Assembly: GCA_902827055.1 (NCBI GenBank)
Contig: CADEHD010000136.1
Location: 1 to 6,175 of the forward strand
Direction: 5' to 3'
Length of the DNA: 6,175 nt
Origin: an uncultured Chloroflexota bacterium
GTDB lineage: Bacteria > Chloroflexota > Dehalococcoidia > UBA2979
Below are positions 1 through 5,058 of this stretch, in pieces. The notes under the pieces were generated by a model, which was not told the DNA's origin, ran no database searches, and saw nothing but the letters and a program-made list of their open reading frames with translations. Position 1 is the first letter of the stretch. Each line of letters begins with the position of its first letter. Position numbers and translations under genes: made by a program.

Positions 1-311
1 ACCGTCAGTGGGTCGCGCGCCGGGTCCATGCCGCGGTACGACACGCCCCACTTCTTGATCCAGCCGCCGTCGCCCACGAACTCGTCGAGGAGCTTGCCGA
101 CGAACATGCCCTTGAGGGCGCCGTGGACGATGATGTCCGGGAGGTTGTTGTTCTTCGCGAAGTTGTCGTCGTAGTGGATCTGGTAGAAGTCGTACGAGGC
201 GCCCGCCCAGATGACCAGGCGCTGCGAGCTCGTCTCCTCCGACATCGAGAACTCGTGACCGACTTCGATGTCGTCCCAGTACGTCTGAGTGGGGCTCCAC
301 TCGGTAGTCAT
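1..311 (-). CDS. MaoC-like hot-dog dehydratase/hydratase subunit (3' part beyond window)
   Basis: This is the first 103 residues of a MaoC/R-hydratase-like protein that would add water to, or remove it from, enoyl-/3-hydroxyacyl-CoA or a related thioester. The family signature is visible: Asp41 and His46 in SYDFYQIHYDD have the D-x4-H spacing of the R-hydratase catalytic pair, followed by the conserved IVHGALKG stretch at residues 61-68. The N-terminal strand region YWDDIEVGHEF (11-21) is also typical. The ATG start at 311-309 is preceded by GAGGAG about nine bases upstream. The gene begins 20 bp after the stop of the non-catalytic partner gene, so the two are probably co-transcribed and form a heteromer. 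Family is confident. The substrate (fatty acid, polyketide or catabolic CoA ester) cannot be told from this fragment. Confidence 0.88.
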   Translation of the reverse strand, partial: MTTEWSPTQTYWDDIEVGHEFSMSEETSSQRLVIWAGASYDFYQIHYDDNFAKNNNLPDIIVHGALKGMFVGKLLDEFVGDGGWIKKWGVSYRGMDPARDPLT

Positions 312-331
312 AGTGGCCGTCTCCTCGAGGA

Positions 332-802
332 CTAGTACGAGATGCCGGTGCCGCGAGTCTTCGCGACGACCTCGCCGTTCTGGTTGGTATATACGGTCTC
401 GGTCGTCTGGATGAGCATGGGCCCCAGCCGCCCGACCGCGCCCTGGAGGTCGGCCAGCGAGGTGACGGCCGTCAGCGTGTCGCCCGCGTAGGCGTGCTTG
501 ATCGGCTCGACCTCGGTGCCGCCGTTGAGGTTACGGCTGAATGGCGATTCGTACATGCGCCGAGGACCGCCGCCGGCCTTGCGCGGGTCCCAGACCTGCA
601 CGCCGAAGTAGCCGGGAGGCGCGGGAAGCGTCGGGTGGCCCTTGGACTTCGCGTACGGCTCATCGAAGTACAGCGGGTTGCGATACCCGACCGCGCGGGC
701 GAAGAGGCGAATCCCCTGCGTCGTCACCTCGTAGGTGACCGGGTCGTTCGCCTTGCCGATGGCGGCCTTCATCTCGTCAGTGAGCTGGAATGGTTCAGCC
801 AA
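332..802 (-). CDS. MaoC N-terminal-domain (FAS1-like dehydratase) subunit
   Basis: This 156-residue protein looks like the non-catalytic half of a split MaoC dehydratase. The motif FARAVGYRNPLYFDEPYAKS (34-53) aligns with the hydratase catalytic loop, but the Asp and His positions appear to be Tyr40 and Tyr45, as expected for this N-domain family. LPAPPGYF (59-66), the LNGGTEVEP strand (92-100) and AGDTLTA (106-112) are further family hallmarks. I chose the TTG start at 802-800. GAGGGGG lies four bases upstream, and the protein then begins at the usual family position. An open frame continues upstream to 964, but those 54 residues are Pro/Arg-rich and unlike the family, so I treat them as non-coding. 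The next gene downstream is the catalytic MaoC subunit, 20 bp away. Function as a structural or substrate-tunnel subunit is inferred from the family. Confidence 0.85.
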   Translation of the reverse strand: MAEPFQLTDEMKAAIGKANDPVTYEVTTQGIRLFARAVGYRNPLYFDEPYAKSKGHPTLPAPPGYFGVQVWDPRKAGGGPRRMYESPFSRNLNGGTEVEPIKHAYAGDTLTAVTSLADLQGAVGRLGPMLIQTTETVYTNQNGEVVAKTRGTGISY

Positions 803-806
803 GCTA

Positions 807-813
807 CCCCCTC
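807..813 (-). promoter_or_regulatory. Ribosome binding site that sets the TTG start of the MaoC N-domain gene
   Basis: Read on the minus strand, GAGGGGG ends four bases before TTG at 802. It is the only good Shine-Dalgarno match near the family-consistent N-terminus, so it decides the start. Confidence 0.55.
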
Positions 814-842
814 GCAATCTCTGGTGAGGATTACCGGCCGGG

Positions 843-848
843 AATATA
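843..848 (-). promoter_or_regulatory. Candidate -10 element for the split MaoC operon
   Basis: TATATT on the minus strand (848 to 843) stands out as AT-rich in a GC-rich stretch and would put a transcript start near 837, about 35 bases before the TTG codon. No convincing -35 hexamer lies 16-18 bases upstream. The rest of the roughly 200-bp region between the divergent MaoC and cytochrome genes shows nothing else I can name. Confidence 0.3.
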
Positions 849-1002
849 GCGCACTTCGAGGGAGGAACGTGTGGGGCGCGCTGGGGAGGCGGATCGAGCG
901 CCGGCGAAGGACCGCATAGCGTGGGCTCGAGGCGGGGTGCGGTCATCGTCGACGGGCCGCGCACGTAGACTTGAGGAGGCGAGGGCCGACTCGGTGGGTG
1001 GC

Positions 1003-1527
1003 GTGAGCAAGAGCGCGGGCTTCAGGGTGATCGGACGGCTCGTGGGGATGCCGGTCGCGACGTGGATCGGCGTGGCCCTGCTGGCTCTCGTCGGGGCGGG
1101 TCTGGCTGCGTGTGCGACGGGCGCTGACCGCGGGGAAGACTCGGGGGCTGCGAGCGGGGTATCCGCGGTCGAGGCGTCAGCGGGCGCGGCCCGGGGCGCC
1201 GAGCTGTATGCGACGCACTGCGCATCGTGCCACGGGGCGAGCGGTGAGGGCCAGGCGAACTGGCGGACACAGAACGCAGACGGGTCGTACCCCGCGCCGC
1301 CGCACGACCGAACCGGGCACACGTGGCACCACTCCGATGCGCTGCTGCTGGAGCTGATCCGGGACGGCGGCGGTCGATACGAGTCGGCGACGTTCAAGAG
1401 CCGTATGCCCGCGTTTGGGGACCGCCTCAACGAGGCCGATCGGCTAGCGGTGTTGGCGTTCCTCAAGACGCTGTGGGGTCCAGATGAACGACGGCAACAG
1501 GCGGAGGTCAGCCCGCCGAGACGGTAA
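1003..1527 (+). CDS. Lipoprotein c-type cytochrome (class I, single haem)
   Basis: From GTG 1003 the protein has 174 residues. It opens with a basic n-region and a hydrophobic segment (about 17-36) ending in LAAC, a lipobox, so Cys37 is the likely lipidated residue and the protein would sit on the outer face of the membrane. After a low-complexity Ala/Gly/Ser linker comes HCASCHG with the haem-binding C73-x2-C76-H77. Met135 in RMPAF is the likely sixth haem ligand. The conserved C-terminal helix NEADRLAVLAFLKTLW (143-158) completes a class I cytochrome c fold. The stretch APPHDRTGHTWHH is typical of small cytochromes of this group. Starts at GTG 994 or ATG 1048 are also possible. GAGGAGG at 973-979 favours an early start, and the basic n-region favours 1003. 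It probably carries electrons; its partner oxidase is not in the window. It converges on the GerW-type gene with about nine bases between stops. Confidence 0.85.
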   Translation: MSKSAGFRVIGRLVGMPVATWIGVALLALVGAGLAACATGADRGEDSGAASGVSAVEASAGAARGAELYATHCASCHGASGEGQANWRTQNADGSYPAPPHDRTGHTWHHSDALLLELIRDGGGRYESATFKSRMPAFGDRLNEADRLAVLAFLKTLWGPDERRQQAEVSPPRR

Positions 1528-1536
1528 GAGGCGGCG

Positions 1537-1893
1537 CTAGCTGCGGAGCTTGACCAGCGTGCGCGCGATGATGATCGTCGCCGCGGACGCGAAGGTGAGG
1601 GCAGCGAGCGCGATCGCGGTGACGTCGCGGATGGGCAACACGCGGATGCCGTCGGGCCCCACCTCGATGACGGCGACGCCCCGGGAGCGCAGGCCGCCCC
1701 CACCGCCGCCGCCCCCGCCCTCCGCGCGCTTGATTGCGTCCGACCCGCCACCCCAGCCGAGGCCGAGGCCGTAGTAGAGCTCGGCGACGGGGATGATCGT
1801 GCGACTGCCGACGGATGTCGGCGGCCCGAAGCACGCCGCGCTCGTCGCCTGATCCGAGATGGCCTCAAGAGCCTTGAAGGCTGGCGTCTCCAC
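1537..1893 (-). CDS. GerW/YtfJ-family protein with C-terminal membrane helix
   Basis: This 118-residue protein has the GerW (sporulation protein YtfJ) family layout: an N-terminal helix (PAFKALEAISDQATS), the strand GSRTIIPVAELYYGLGLGWGGGSD (29-52), a linker of nine consecutive glycines (59-67), then RSRGVAVIEVGPDGIRVLPI (69-88). The founding member acts in Bacillus spore germination, but relatives occur widely in bacteria and their job is unknown. After the family domain a hydrophobic segment of about 22 residues (92-113) followed by Lys and Arg suggests a tail anchor. The GTG start at 1893 is supported by AGAAGGAG seven bases upstream. It lies inside the end of the preceding gene (29-bp overlap), so translation is probably coupled. 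It is the last gene of the ABC transporter operon. The family call is firm; any role in sporulation is not implied. Confidence 0.82.
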   Translation of the reverse strand: METPAFKALEAISDQATSAACFGPPTSVGSRTIIPVAELYYGLGLGWGGGSDAIKRAEGGGGGGGGGLRSRGVAVIEVGPDGIRVLPIRDVTAIALAALTFASAATIIIARTLVKLRS

Positions 1894-2203
1894 GCGTGGA
1901 CTCCTTCTGTCGTCGCCGCCGGACCACGGCGACTACCGTCGCGCAGAGCACCCCGAGCAGGAGCATGCCCAGCGCGGTCGCAACCCACGGGTCCAGCGTA
2001 GCGGGAACCGGGACCGAGACGCGCCGTCCCCCGACCGTCGTATCGACGCGGCGGACGCGGCGGCGCCCGACCTCGAGTCGGAGCACTGGCAGCCGGAGGT
2101 GCACGCCGCGATCCTCGACGAGCGCGCCGACGATGCCGTGCGGCGTCTCGAGCAGGTGGAACGTCGGGCGCGGGAACACGTAAGACCGAGGAGTGCGCAG
2201 CAT
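1865..2203 (-). CDS. Small single-span membrane protein of unknown function
   Basis: I do not recognise this 112-residue protein. Residues 1-70 are rich in beta-branched residues and arginine (FHLLETPHGIVGALVEDRGV, then VGRRRVRRVDTTVGGRRVSV), suggesting a small beta-rich domain. One membrane helix follows (about 73-94), then the charged tail RRRRQKESTRGD. The positive-inside rule puts the tail in the cytoplasm and the N-terminal domain outside, yet there is no signal peptide. The ATG at 2203 is preceded by GGGGAGG with about ten bases of spacing and starts 21 bp after the permease stop. Its end overlaps the GerW-family gene by 29 bp. Position between an ABC permease and a GerW-type gene suggests it serves the same membrane system, possibly as an accessory subunit; that is inference only. 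Confidence 0.68.
   Translation of the reverse strand: MLRTPRSYVFPRPTFHLLETPHGIVGALVEDRGVHLRLPVLRLEVGRRRVRRVDTTVGGRRVSVPVPATLDPWVATALGMLLLGVLCATVVAVVRRRRQKESTRGDASLQGS
1901..1908 (-). promoter_or_regulatory. Ribosome binding site of the GerW-family gene
   Basis: AGAAGGAG on the minus strand lies seven bases before GTG 1893, inside the coding sequence of the preceding gene. It is among the strongest Shine-Dalgarno matches in the operon and supports the overlapping start. Confidence 0.6.
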
Positions 2204-2224
2204 CGAGGGCGTGCCTCCCCGTCG

Positions 2225-2941
2225 CTAGAGGTCGCGGTGCCGGAAGCCCCAGAGCGACACGATGATGGCGACCAGCGTGAGGGCCGAGAACGCGCCGAGC
2301 ACTCGAATCTGCTCCATGCCCGGGGTGCGTCCGCGGAACGTCTCCGGCAGGCCCTCGATGACGGCGGTCGTCGACATCCAGCTCAGGCCCAGGAACTGCA
2401 GGATGAGGCCGGAGCTCAGCACGAAGACGAGCAGCACGAGGACCGCGACGAGCACGTTGCGCATCATCGCGCTGAGCGTGATGCCGAGCGCGGCGTGGAA
2501 CACCAGCAGCACCCCGACCATCAGCAGCCCGCCCGCGACTCCGGCGAACGACGTGTCCTGCGTCGCGTAGCGGGTGACGAGGTAGGAGAACGGCACCGCA
2601 ATCGCCGCATAGACCAGCAGCGTCACGCCGAGCCTCGAGACGATCTTCGCCCAGAGGTACTCGGCGCGCGTGACGGATCGCGACATGATCGAGTCCGCGA
2701 CCGTGGCGGTCTCTCCGGCGACGGCGCTCGAGGTGATCACGGCGACGGCGAGCGCCGAGAGCGGCGCGAGCACGGCTCCGAGGTAGAGCGCCAGGGTCTC
2801 GGATGCGAGCTCCTTCTCAGTCGCCGACACGACAACGAGGAAACCGGCGGGCACCGCAAGCAGCAGCACCCAGATCCGCATCAGCCAGGATCGGGTGAGC
2901 TGCCGAAGGTCATAGCGGAGAATGGCTAGAAACGCCTGCAT
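2225..2941 (-). CDS. ABC-2 type transporter permease, six membrane helices
   Basis: This 238-residue protein is the membrane half of an ABC-2 type exporter. Six hydrophobic segments are visible at about residues 22-39, 52-74, 104-122, 133-155, 163-184 and 214-232. The VAGETATVADSIMSRSVTRAEY region (74-95) between helices 2 and 3 corresponds to the SGExxxGTxxxLLSxPVSR motif of ABC-2 permeases and probably forms the coupling helix contacting the ATPase. The N-terminal FLAILRYDLRQLTRSW amphipathic stretch is also typical. I prefer ATG 2941, where family members begin; ATG 2971 would add ten residues. Either start lies inside the end of the ATPase gene (32 or 62 bp overlap), which suggests translational coupling. 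The single permease gene implies a homodimer with two ATPase copies. The exported substrate is not predictable. Confidence 0.87.
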   Translation of the reverse strand: MQAFLAILRYDLRQLTRSWLMRIWVLLLAVPAGFLVVVSATEKELASETLALYLGAVLAPLSALAVAVITSSAVAGETATVADSIMSRSVTRAEYLWAKIVSRLGVTLLVYAAIAVPFSYLVTRYATQDTSFAGVAGGLLMVGVLLVFHAALGITLSAMMRNVLVAVLVLLVFVLSSGLILQFLGLSWMSTTAVIEGLPETFRGRTPGMEQIRVLGAFSALTLVAIIVSLWGFRHRDL

Positions 2942-3956
2942 CGAGGGGTAGCTCCGCTTCGTGTGCGTCATCCTGTGCGGCGGCCCAGGCGGCGGCCCGA
3001 AGGAATCCGCGCGTGCGGTCCTCCTCGAGGCGCCGCAGGAACGCCTCTTCGATCTCGTCAGCGCCTGTGCGGATGTGCAGCAGCTCGACGCCGGTGCGGT
3101 CCACCAGCTGCAGCACCTTCTGGACGTAGACCGGAATCGACTCCGCACCCAGGAACGTGATGCGGAACTCGGAGCCGAGTCGCTCCCACGCCAGCGAGCC
3201 GATCTCGTCCAGCGTGTGGATCTGCTGTTCGAACGCCGTCGTGTTGCCCTCGATCTCCACGGACACGGTGCCCTGCCGCGCCAGCCGGCGCATTTCGGAC
3301 ATGGGGCCCGTGTAGATCATGCGGCCGCCGGAGATGATGCCGACGTCGGTGCAGACCCGTTCGACGTCGCTCAGGATGTGCGTCGCGATGACGATCGTGC
3401 GGTCCCGACCAGAGAGCTCGCGGATGAGCTCAATCGTCTGCTTGCGGCCCGATGGGTCGAGACCAGACGTCGGCTCATCGAGGATGAGCAGCTCCGGGTC
3501 GTTCATCAGCGCCGCGGCCACGCCGAGGCGCGTCATCATGCCCGTCGAGAACCCCTCGATCTTCTGGGAGGCCGCCGAGGTGAGGTCGACCACCTGGAGC
3601 AGCCGCGCGAGCTGGATCTTGGCCCGCGACTCCGGCATACCCGAGATCGCACCGACAAACTCGAGGTACTGGATCGGGGTCAGGTTCTTGGGGAAGCTCG
3701 GGTTGGTCGGCAGGAACCCGATGCGGCGGCGGAGGTCGGCGCGCTCGGCCGTCATGGGCTCGCCCAGGACCTCGACCGTGCCGGCCGTCGGATGCTGCAG
3801 CCCCAGGAGGATGCGGAAGGTGGTGGACTTGCCGGCGCCGTTCGGGCCGACGAGGCCGAACACCATCCCCTTCTCCACCTCGAGGTTCAGGGCGTTGAGA
3901 GCGATATAGCGGTTCTGATAGATCTTTGTCAGGTCGCTGGTCTCGATCACGAGCAT
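2910..3956 (-). CDS. ABC transporter ATP-binding protein (ABC-2 exporter family)
   Basis: This 348-residue ATPase powers the adjacent permease. Visible motifs are Walker A GPNGAGKST (37-45), the Q-loop region RIGFLPTNPSF (78-88) in which the usual Gln is replaced, signature GFSTGMMTRLG (135-145) in place of LSGGQ, Walker B LLILDEP (156-162), D-loop SGLDP (164-168) and the switch His193 in IATHIL. The degenerate Q-loop and signature are usual in this subfamily of ABC-2 exporter ATPases. A C-terminal extension from about 225 contains a regulatory-like alpha/beta region, VSVEIEGNTTAFEQQIHTLD, ending in EEAFLRRLEED (303-313) as in drug/Na-type exporters. The ATG at 3956 has GAGG six bases upstream; open frame further upstream lacks family similarity. 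First gene of the four-gene operon, divergent from the GlnR-like gene. Substrate unknown. Confidence 0.93.
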   Translation of the reverse strand: MLVIETSDLTKIYQNRYIALNALNLEVEKGMVFGLVGPNGAGKSTTFRILLGLQHPTAGTVEVLGEPMTAERADLRRRIGFLPTNPSFPKNLTPIQYLEFVGAISGMPESRAKIQLARLLQVVDLTSAASQKIEGFSTGMMTRLGVAAALMNDPELLILDEPTSGLDPSGRKQTIELIRELSGRDRTIVIATHILSDVERVCTDVGIISGGRMIYTGPMSEMRRLARQGTVSVEIEGNTTAFEQQIHTLDEIGSLAWERLGSEFRITFLGAESIPVYVQKVLQLVDRTGVELLHIRTGADEIEEAFLRRLEEDRTRGFLRAAAWAAAQDDAHEAELPLDAGVSSHSPL

Positions 3957-4011
3957 CGGGCGCCTCGTTTCGTAGGCCCGCGGAGCGCAAGCGCTGACGG
4001 TGGGGACGGCG

Positions 4012-4020
4012 ATCCTAGCA
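4012..4020 (-). promoter_or_regulatory. Candidate extended -10 promoter of the ABC-GerW operon
   Basis: On the minus strand TGCTAGGAT fits an extended -10 (TG-n-TANNNT). The transcript would start near 4005, leaving a leader of about 50 bases before ATG 3956. TTCCAA at the -35 distance is a poor match, which is acceptable for an extended -10 promoter. Confidence 0.42.
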
Positions 4021-4086
4021 GCGCGATGCCGCTCATTGGAACCCCGAACAGTCCCGAGCGCTGCAGTCCTTCCGGGCCAGCGACCG

Positions 4087-4092
4087 TACACT
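4087..4092 (+). promoter_or_regulatory. -10 element for a probable leaderless transcript of the GlnR-like gene
   Basis: TACACT fits the actinobacterial TANNNT -10 consensus. Only six bases (ACGGGC) separate it from ATG 4099, so the expected transcript start coincides with the A of the start codon. No Shine-Dalgarno sequence precedes the ATG, which fits leaderless translation. No clear -35 is seen. Confidence 0.55.
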
Positions 4093-4098
4093 ACGGGC

Positions 4099-4788
4099 AT
4101 GGAGCACGTGCTCGTCATCAGCGAGAACGCCGGGCACGTCGACACCGTCACGGCCGCCCTCCGGCGCGACGGCCACCTCGTGCGGACCGAGCCCGCCGTC
4201 GAGCGTGGGTTGCTGCTCGCGCGCGACTGGAATCCCGCGATCGTCATCGTGGACCTCGATCTCGGGCTGACCGCGGGCGGCCTCGCGGCGATGCTGCGCG
4301 ACCCGCTCGTCCGGGACCGCGCCGGCGTCCTGGCGATCTGCCGGCCGCAGCAGTTCGGCCTCGTGGGACCCGGGGTGCCCGTCGATGACGTTATGCTCGC
4401 GCCACTCGACGAGGACGAGGTGCGGCTGCGCATCGGCCGCCTGCTCTGGTCGAGGACGGGCGGGGTCACCGGCTCCGTGCTCCGCCACGGTGGGCTCATC
4501 ATTGATCTCGAGCGCTACACCGTGACCGTGGACGACGCCGTCGTGGACCTGACGTACAAGGAGTACGAGCTCCTCCGCTTCCTCGCGAGCAACGCCGGCA
4601 AGCCGTTCACGCGCGAGGCGTTGCTGAACCGCGTCTGGGGCTACGACTACTACGGCGGCTCGCGGACCGTCGATGTGCACATCCGGCGCATCCGCTCCAA
4701 GATCGAGCGCCACGAGCCGTACATCGAGACGGTGCGCAACGTTGGCTATCGGTTCATCGACGCCAGCCGAGCCGGCAACAACGAGTAG
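4099..4788 (+). CDS. glnR: GlnR-like orphan OmpR-family regulator of nitrogen metabolism
   Basis: This 229-residue protein has an N-terminal receiver-like domain (1-118) and a C-terminal OmpR-type winged helix (about 131-221). The winged helix VDLTYKEYELLRFLASN and VWGYDYYGGSRTVDVH through TVRNVGYRF closely resembles actinobacterial GlnR, the global activator/repressor of nitrogen genes including glnA. The receiver is atypical. Ser8-Glu9 replace the acidic Asp pair, Cys81 stands where Thr/Ser is usual, and the invariant Lys of the KP motif is Ala101 (MLAPL). Asp52 remains at the end of strand 3. GlnR is likewise an orphan with a degenerate pocket that is not controlled by a standard kinase, and no histidine kinase gene is in the window. 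It lies directly upstream of glnA with GlnR-type sites between them. OmpR-family membership is certain; GlnR orthology is inferred from recalled similarity plus context. Confidence 0.87.
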   Translation: MEHVLVISENAGHVDTVTAALRRDGHLVRTEPAVERGLLLARDWNPAIVIVDLDLGLTAGGLAAMLRDPLVRDRAGVLAICRPQQFGLVGPGVPVDDVMLAPLDEDEVRLRIGRLLWSRTGGVTGSVLRHGGLIIDLERYTVTVDDAVVDLTYKEYELLRFLASNAGKPFTREALLNRVWGYDYYGGSRTVDVHIRRIRSKIERHEPYIETVRNVGYRFIDASRAGNNE

Positions 4789-4800
4789 CAACAACGAGTA
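4775..4800 (+). repeat. 13-bp tandem duplication across the stop of the GlnR-like gene
   Basis: GCAACAACGAGTA occurs twice head to tail (4775-4787 and 4788-4800). The first copy encodes the last residues Asn-Asn-Glu, and the stop TAG spans the junction. The second copy is untranslated. It looks like a simple replication-slippage duplication. Confidence 0.9.
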
Positions 4801-4835
4801 GCGTGGTGCGCGGCGCTTCCTCGTGGCAGACGGTG

Positions 4836-4869
4836 TGCTATAAGCGGCTAGCGAAGGGCGTGGCATAAT
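4836..4869 (+). promoter_or_regulatory. Two candidate extended -10 elements upstream of the GlnR sites
   Basis: TGCTATAAG (4836-4844) and TGGCATAAT (4861-4869) both fit TG-n-TANNNT-like extended -10 elements and are the most AT-rich patches in the glnA upstream region. Neither has a good -35. Starts near 4851 or 4876 would place the GlnR-type array inside the transcribed leader, a position suited to repression. Confidence 0.35.
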
Positions 4870-4911
4870 CTGCCCGCAGCGCTCGAGGCCTGTCGTGGTA
4901 ACGAACACTGC

Positions 4912-4949
4912 GAAACACGGCCGTAACAGGTCGGTAATGATCGTGAAAC
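4912..4949 (+). promoter_or_regulatory. Four phased GlnR-type half-sites upstream of glnA
   Basis: Four pentamers start at 4912 (GAAAC), 4923 (GTAAC), 4934 (GTAAT) and 4945 (GAAAC), each followed by exactly six bases, giving an 11-bp period. The known GlnR operator is built from a-sites gTnAc and b-sites GaAAc separated by six bases. The last pair, GTAAT-n6-GAAAC, is a near-perfect a-b box, and the first pair is in b-a order. A further GTAAC at 4898-4902 is out of phase (14 bp upstream). The array lies between the GlnR-like gene and glnA, a classical GlnR target, so it is probably the operator for glnA. Confidence 0.8.
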
Positions 4950-4959
4950 CGGCTCTCCG

Positions 4960-4965
4960 TAGCTT
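4960..4965 (+). promoter_or_regulatory. Candidate -10 of an activated glnA promoter
   Basis: TAGCTT fits TANNNT and lies ten bases after the last GlnR-type site. The transcript would start near 4972, so the array would cover about -60 to -23, overlapping the missing -35. That geometry suits an activator-dependent promoter. The match is short and uncertain. Confidence 0.35.
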
Positions 4966-4997
4966 GGGACACCGACAAGCGCGCCCGAGCGACGGGC

Positions 4998-5014
4998 CTA
5001 GCGGAGTCCGCTAG
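4998..5014 (+). other. Perfect 7-bp hairpin in the presumed glnA leader
   Basis: CTAGCGG (4998-5004) and CCGCTAG (5008-5014) are exact inverted repeats around a three-base AGT loop. There is no U-tract after it, so it is not a standard intrinsic terminator. It could be an RNA stem in the 5' leader or a DNA operator; neither is proven. Confidence 0.5.
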
Positions 5015-5024
5015 CGCGGGGGAT

Positions 5025-5042
5025 GGGTGCCCCAGGGTGCCC
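5025..5042 (+). repeat. Direct repeat GGGTGCCC just upstream of the glnA ribosome binding site
   Basis: GGGTGCCC occurs at 5025-5032 and 5035-5042, a ten-base period, ending directly before the GAGGAAAGG ribosome binding site. Each copy can also form a small GGG/CCC stem, so it may affect access to the site. Confidence 0.5.
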
Positions 5043-5051
5043 GAGGAAAGG
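5043..5051 (+). promoter_or_regulatory. Ribosome binding site that sets the TTG start of glnA
   Basis: GAGGAAAGG lies seven bases before TTG 5059. There is no closer ATG or GTG in frame, and the protein starting here matches the usual type I glutamine synthetase N-terminus. Confidence 0.65.
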
Positions 5052-5058
5052 GACTGCC

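Noticed and set aside
803..964. Upstream extension of the MaoC N-domain gene to 964
   Set aside because: The added 54 residues are Pro/Arg-rich and unlike the family. The TTG at 802 has a ribosome binding site and a candidate -10 lies within the extension.
1528..1536. A terminator between the convergent cytochrome and GerW-family genes
   Set aside because: The gap is about nine bases and I found no stem-loop with a T-tract on either strand.
831..1988. A 385-codon minus-strand frame across the cytochrome gene and GerW-type gene
   Set aside because: Its Ser/Arg/Pro/Ala-rich translation matches no family and conflicts with two better supported genes.
1859..2929. A 356-codon plus-strand frame opposite the permease
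   Set aside because: The translation is almost entirely Arg, Glu, Asp, His and Gln, a typical shadow of a hydrophobic protein on the other strand.
3968..3976. GAAAC upstream of the ABC ATPase as a GlnR site
   Set aside because: It is a single pentamer on the minus strand with no partner 11 bp away, so a chance match is likely.
2961..4388. A 475-codon open frame on the plus strand opposite the ABC ATPase
   Set aside because: It lies antisense to a gene with every ABC motif. The translation is low-complexity Arg/Asp/Ala/His with no family features, as expected from the third-position GC bias of the real gene.
4998..5014. The glnA-leader hairpin as an intrinsic terminator of the regulator gene
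   Set aside because: No T-tract follows, the stem is only 7 bp, and it lies over 200 bp past the stop and just before a ribosome binding site.
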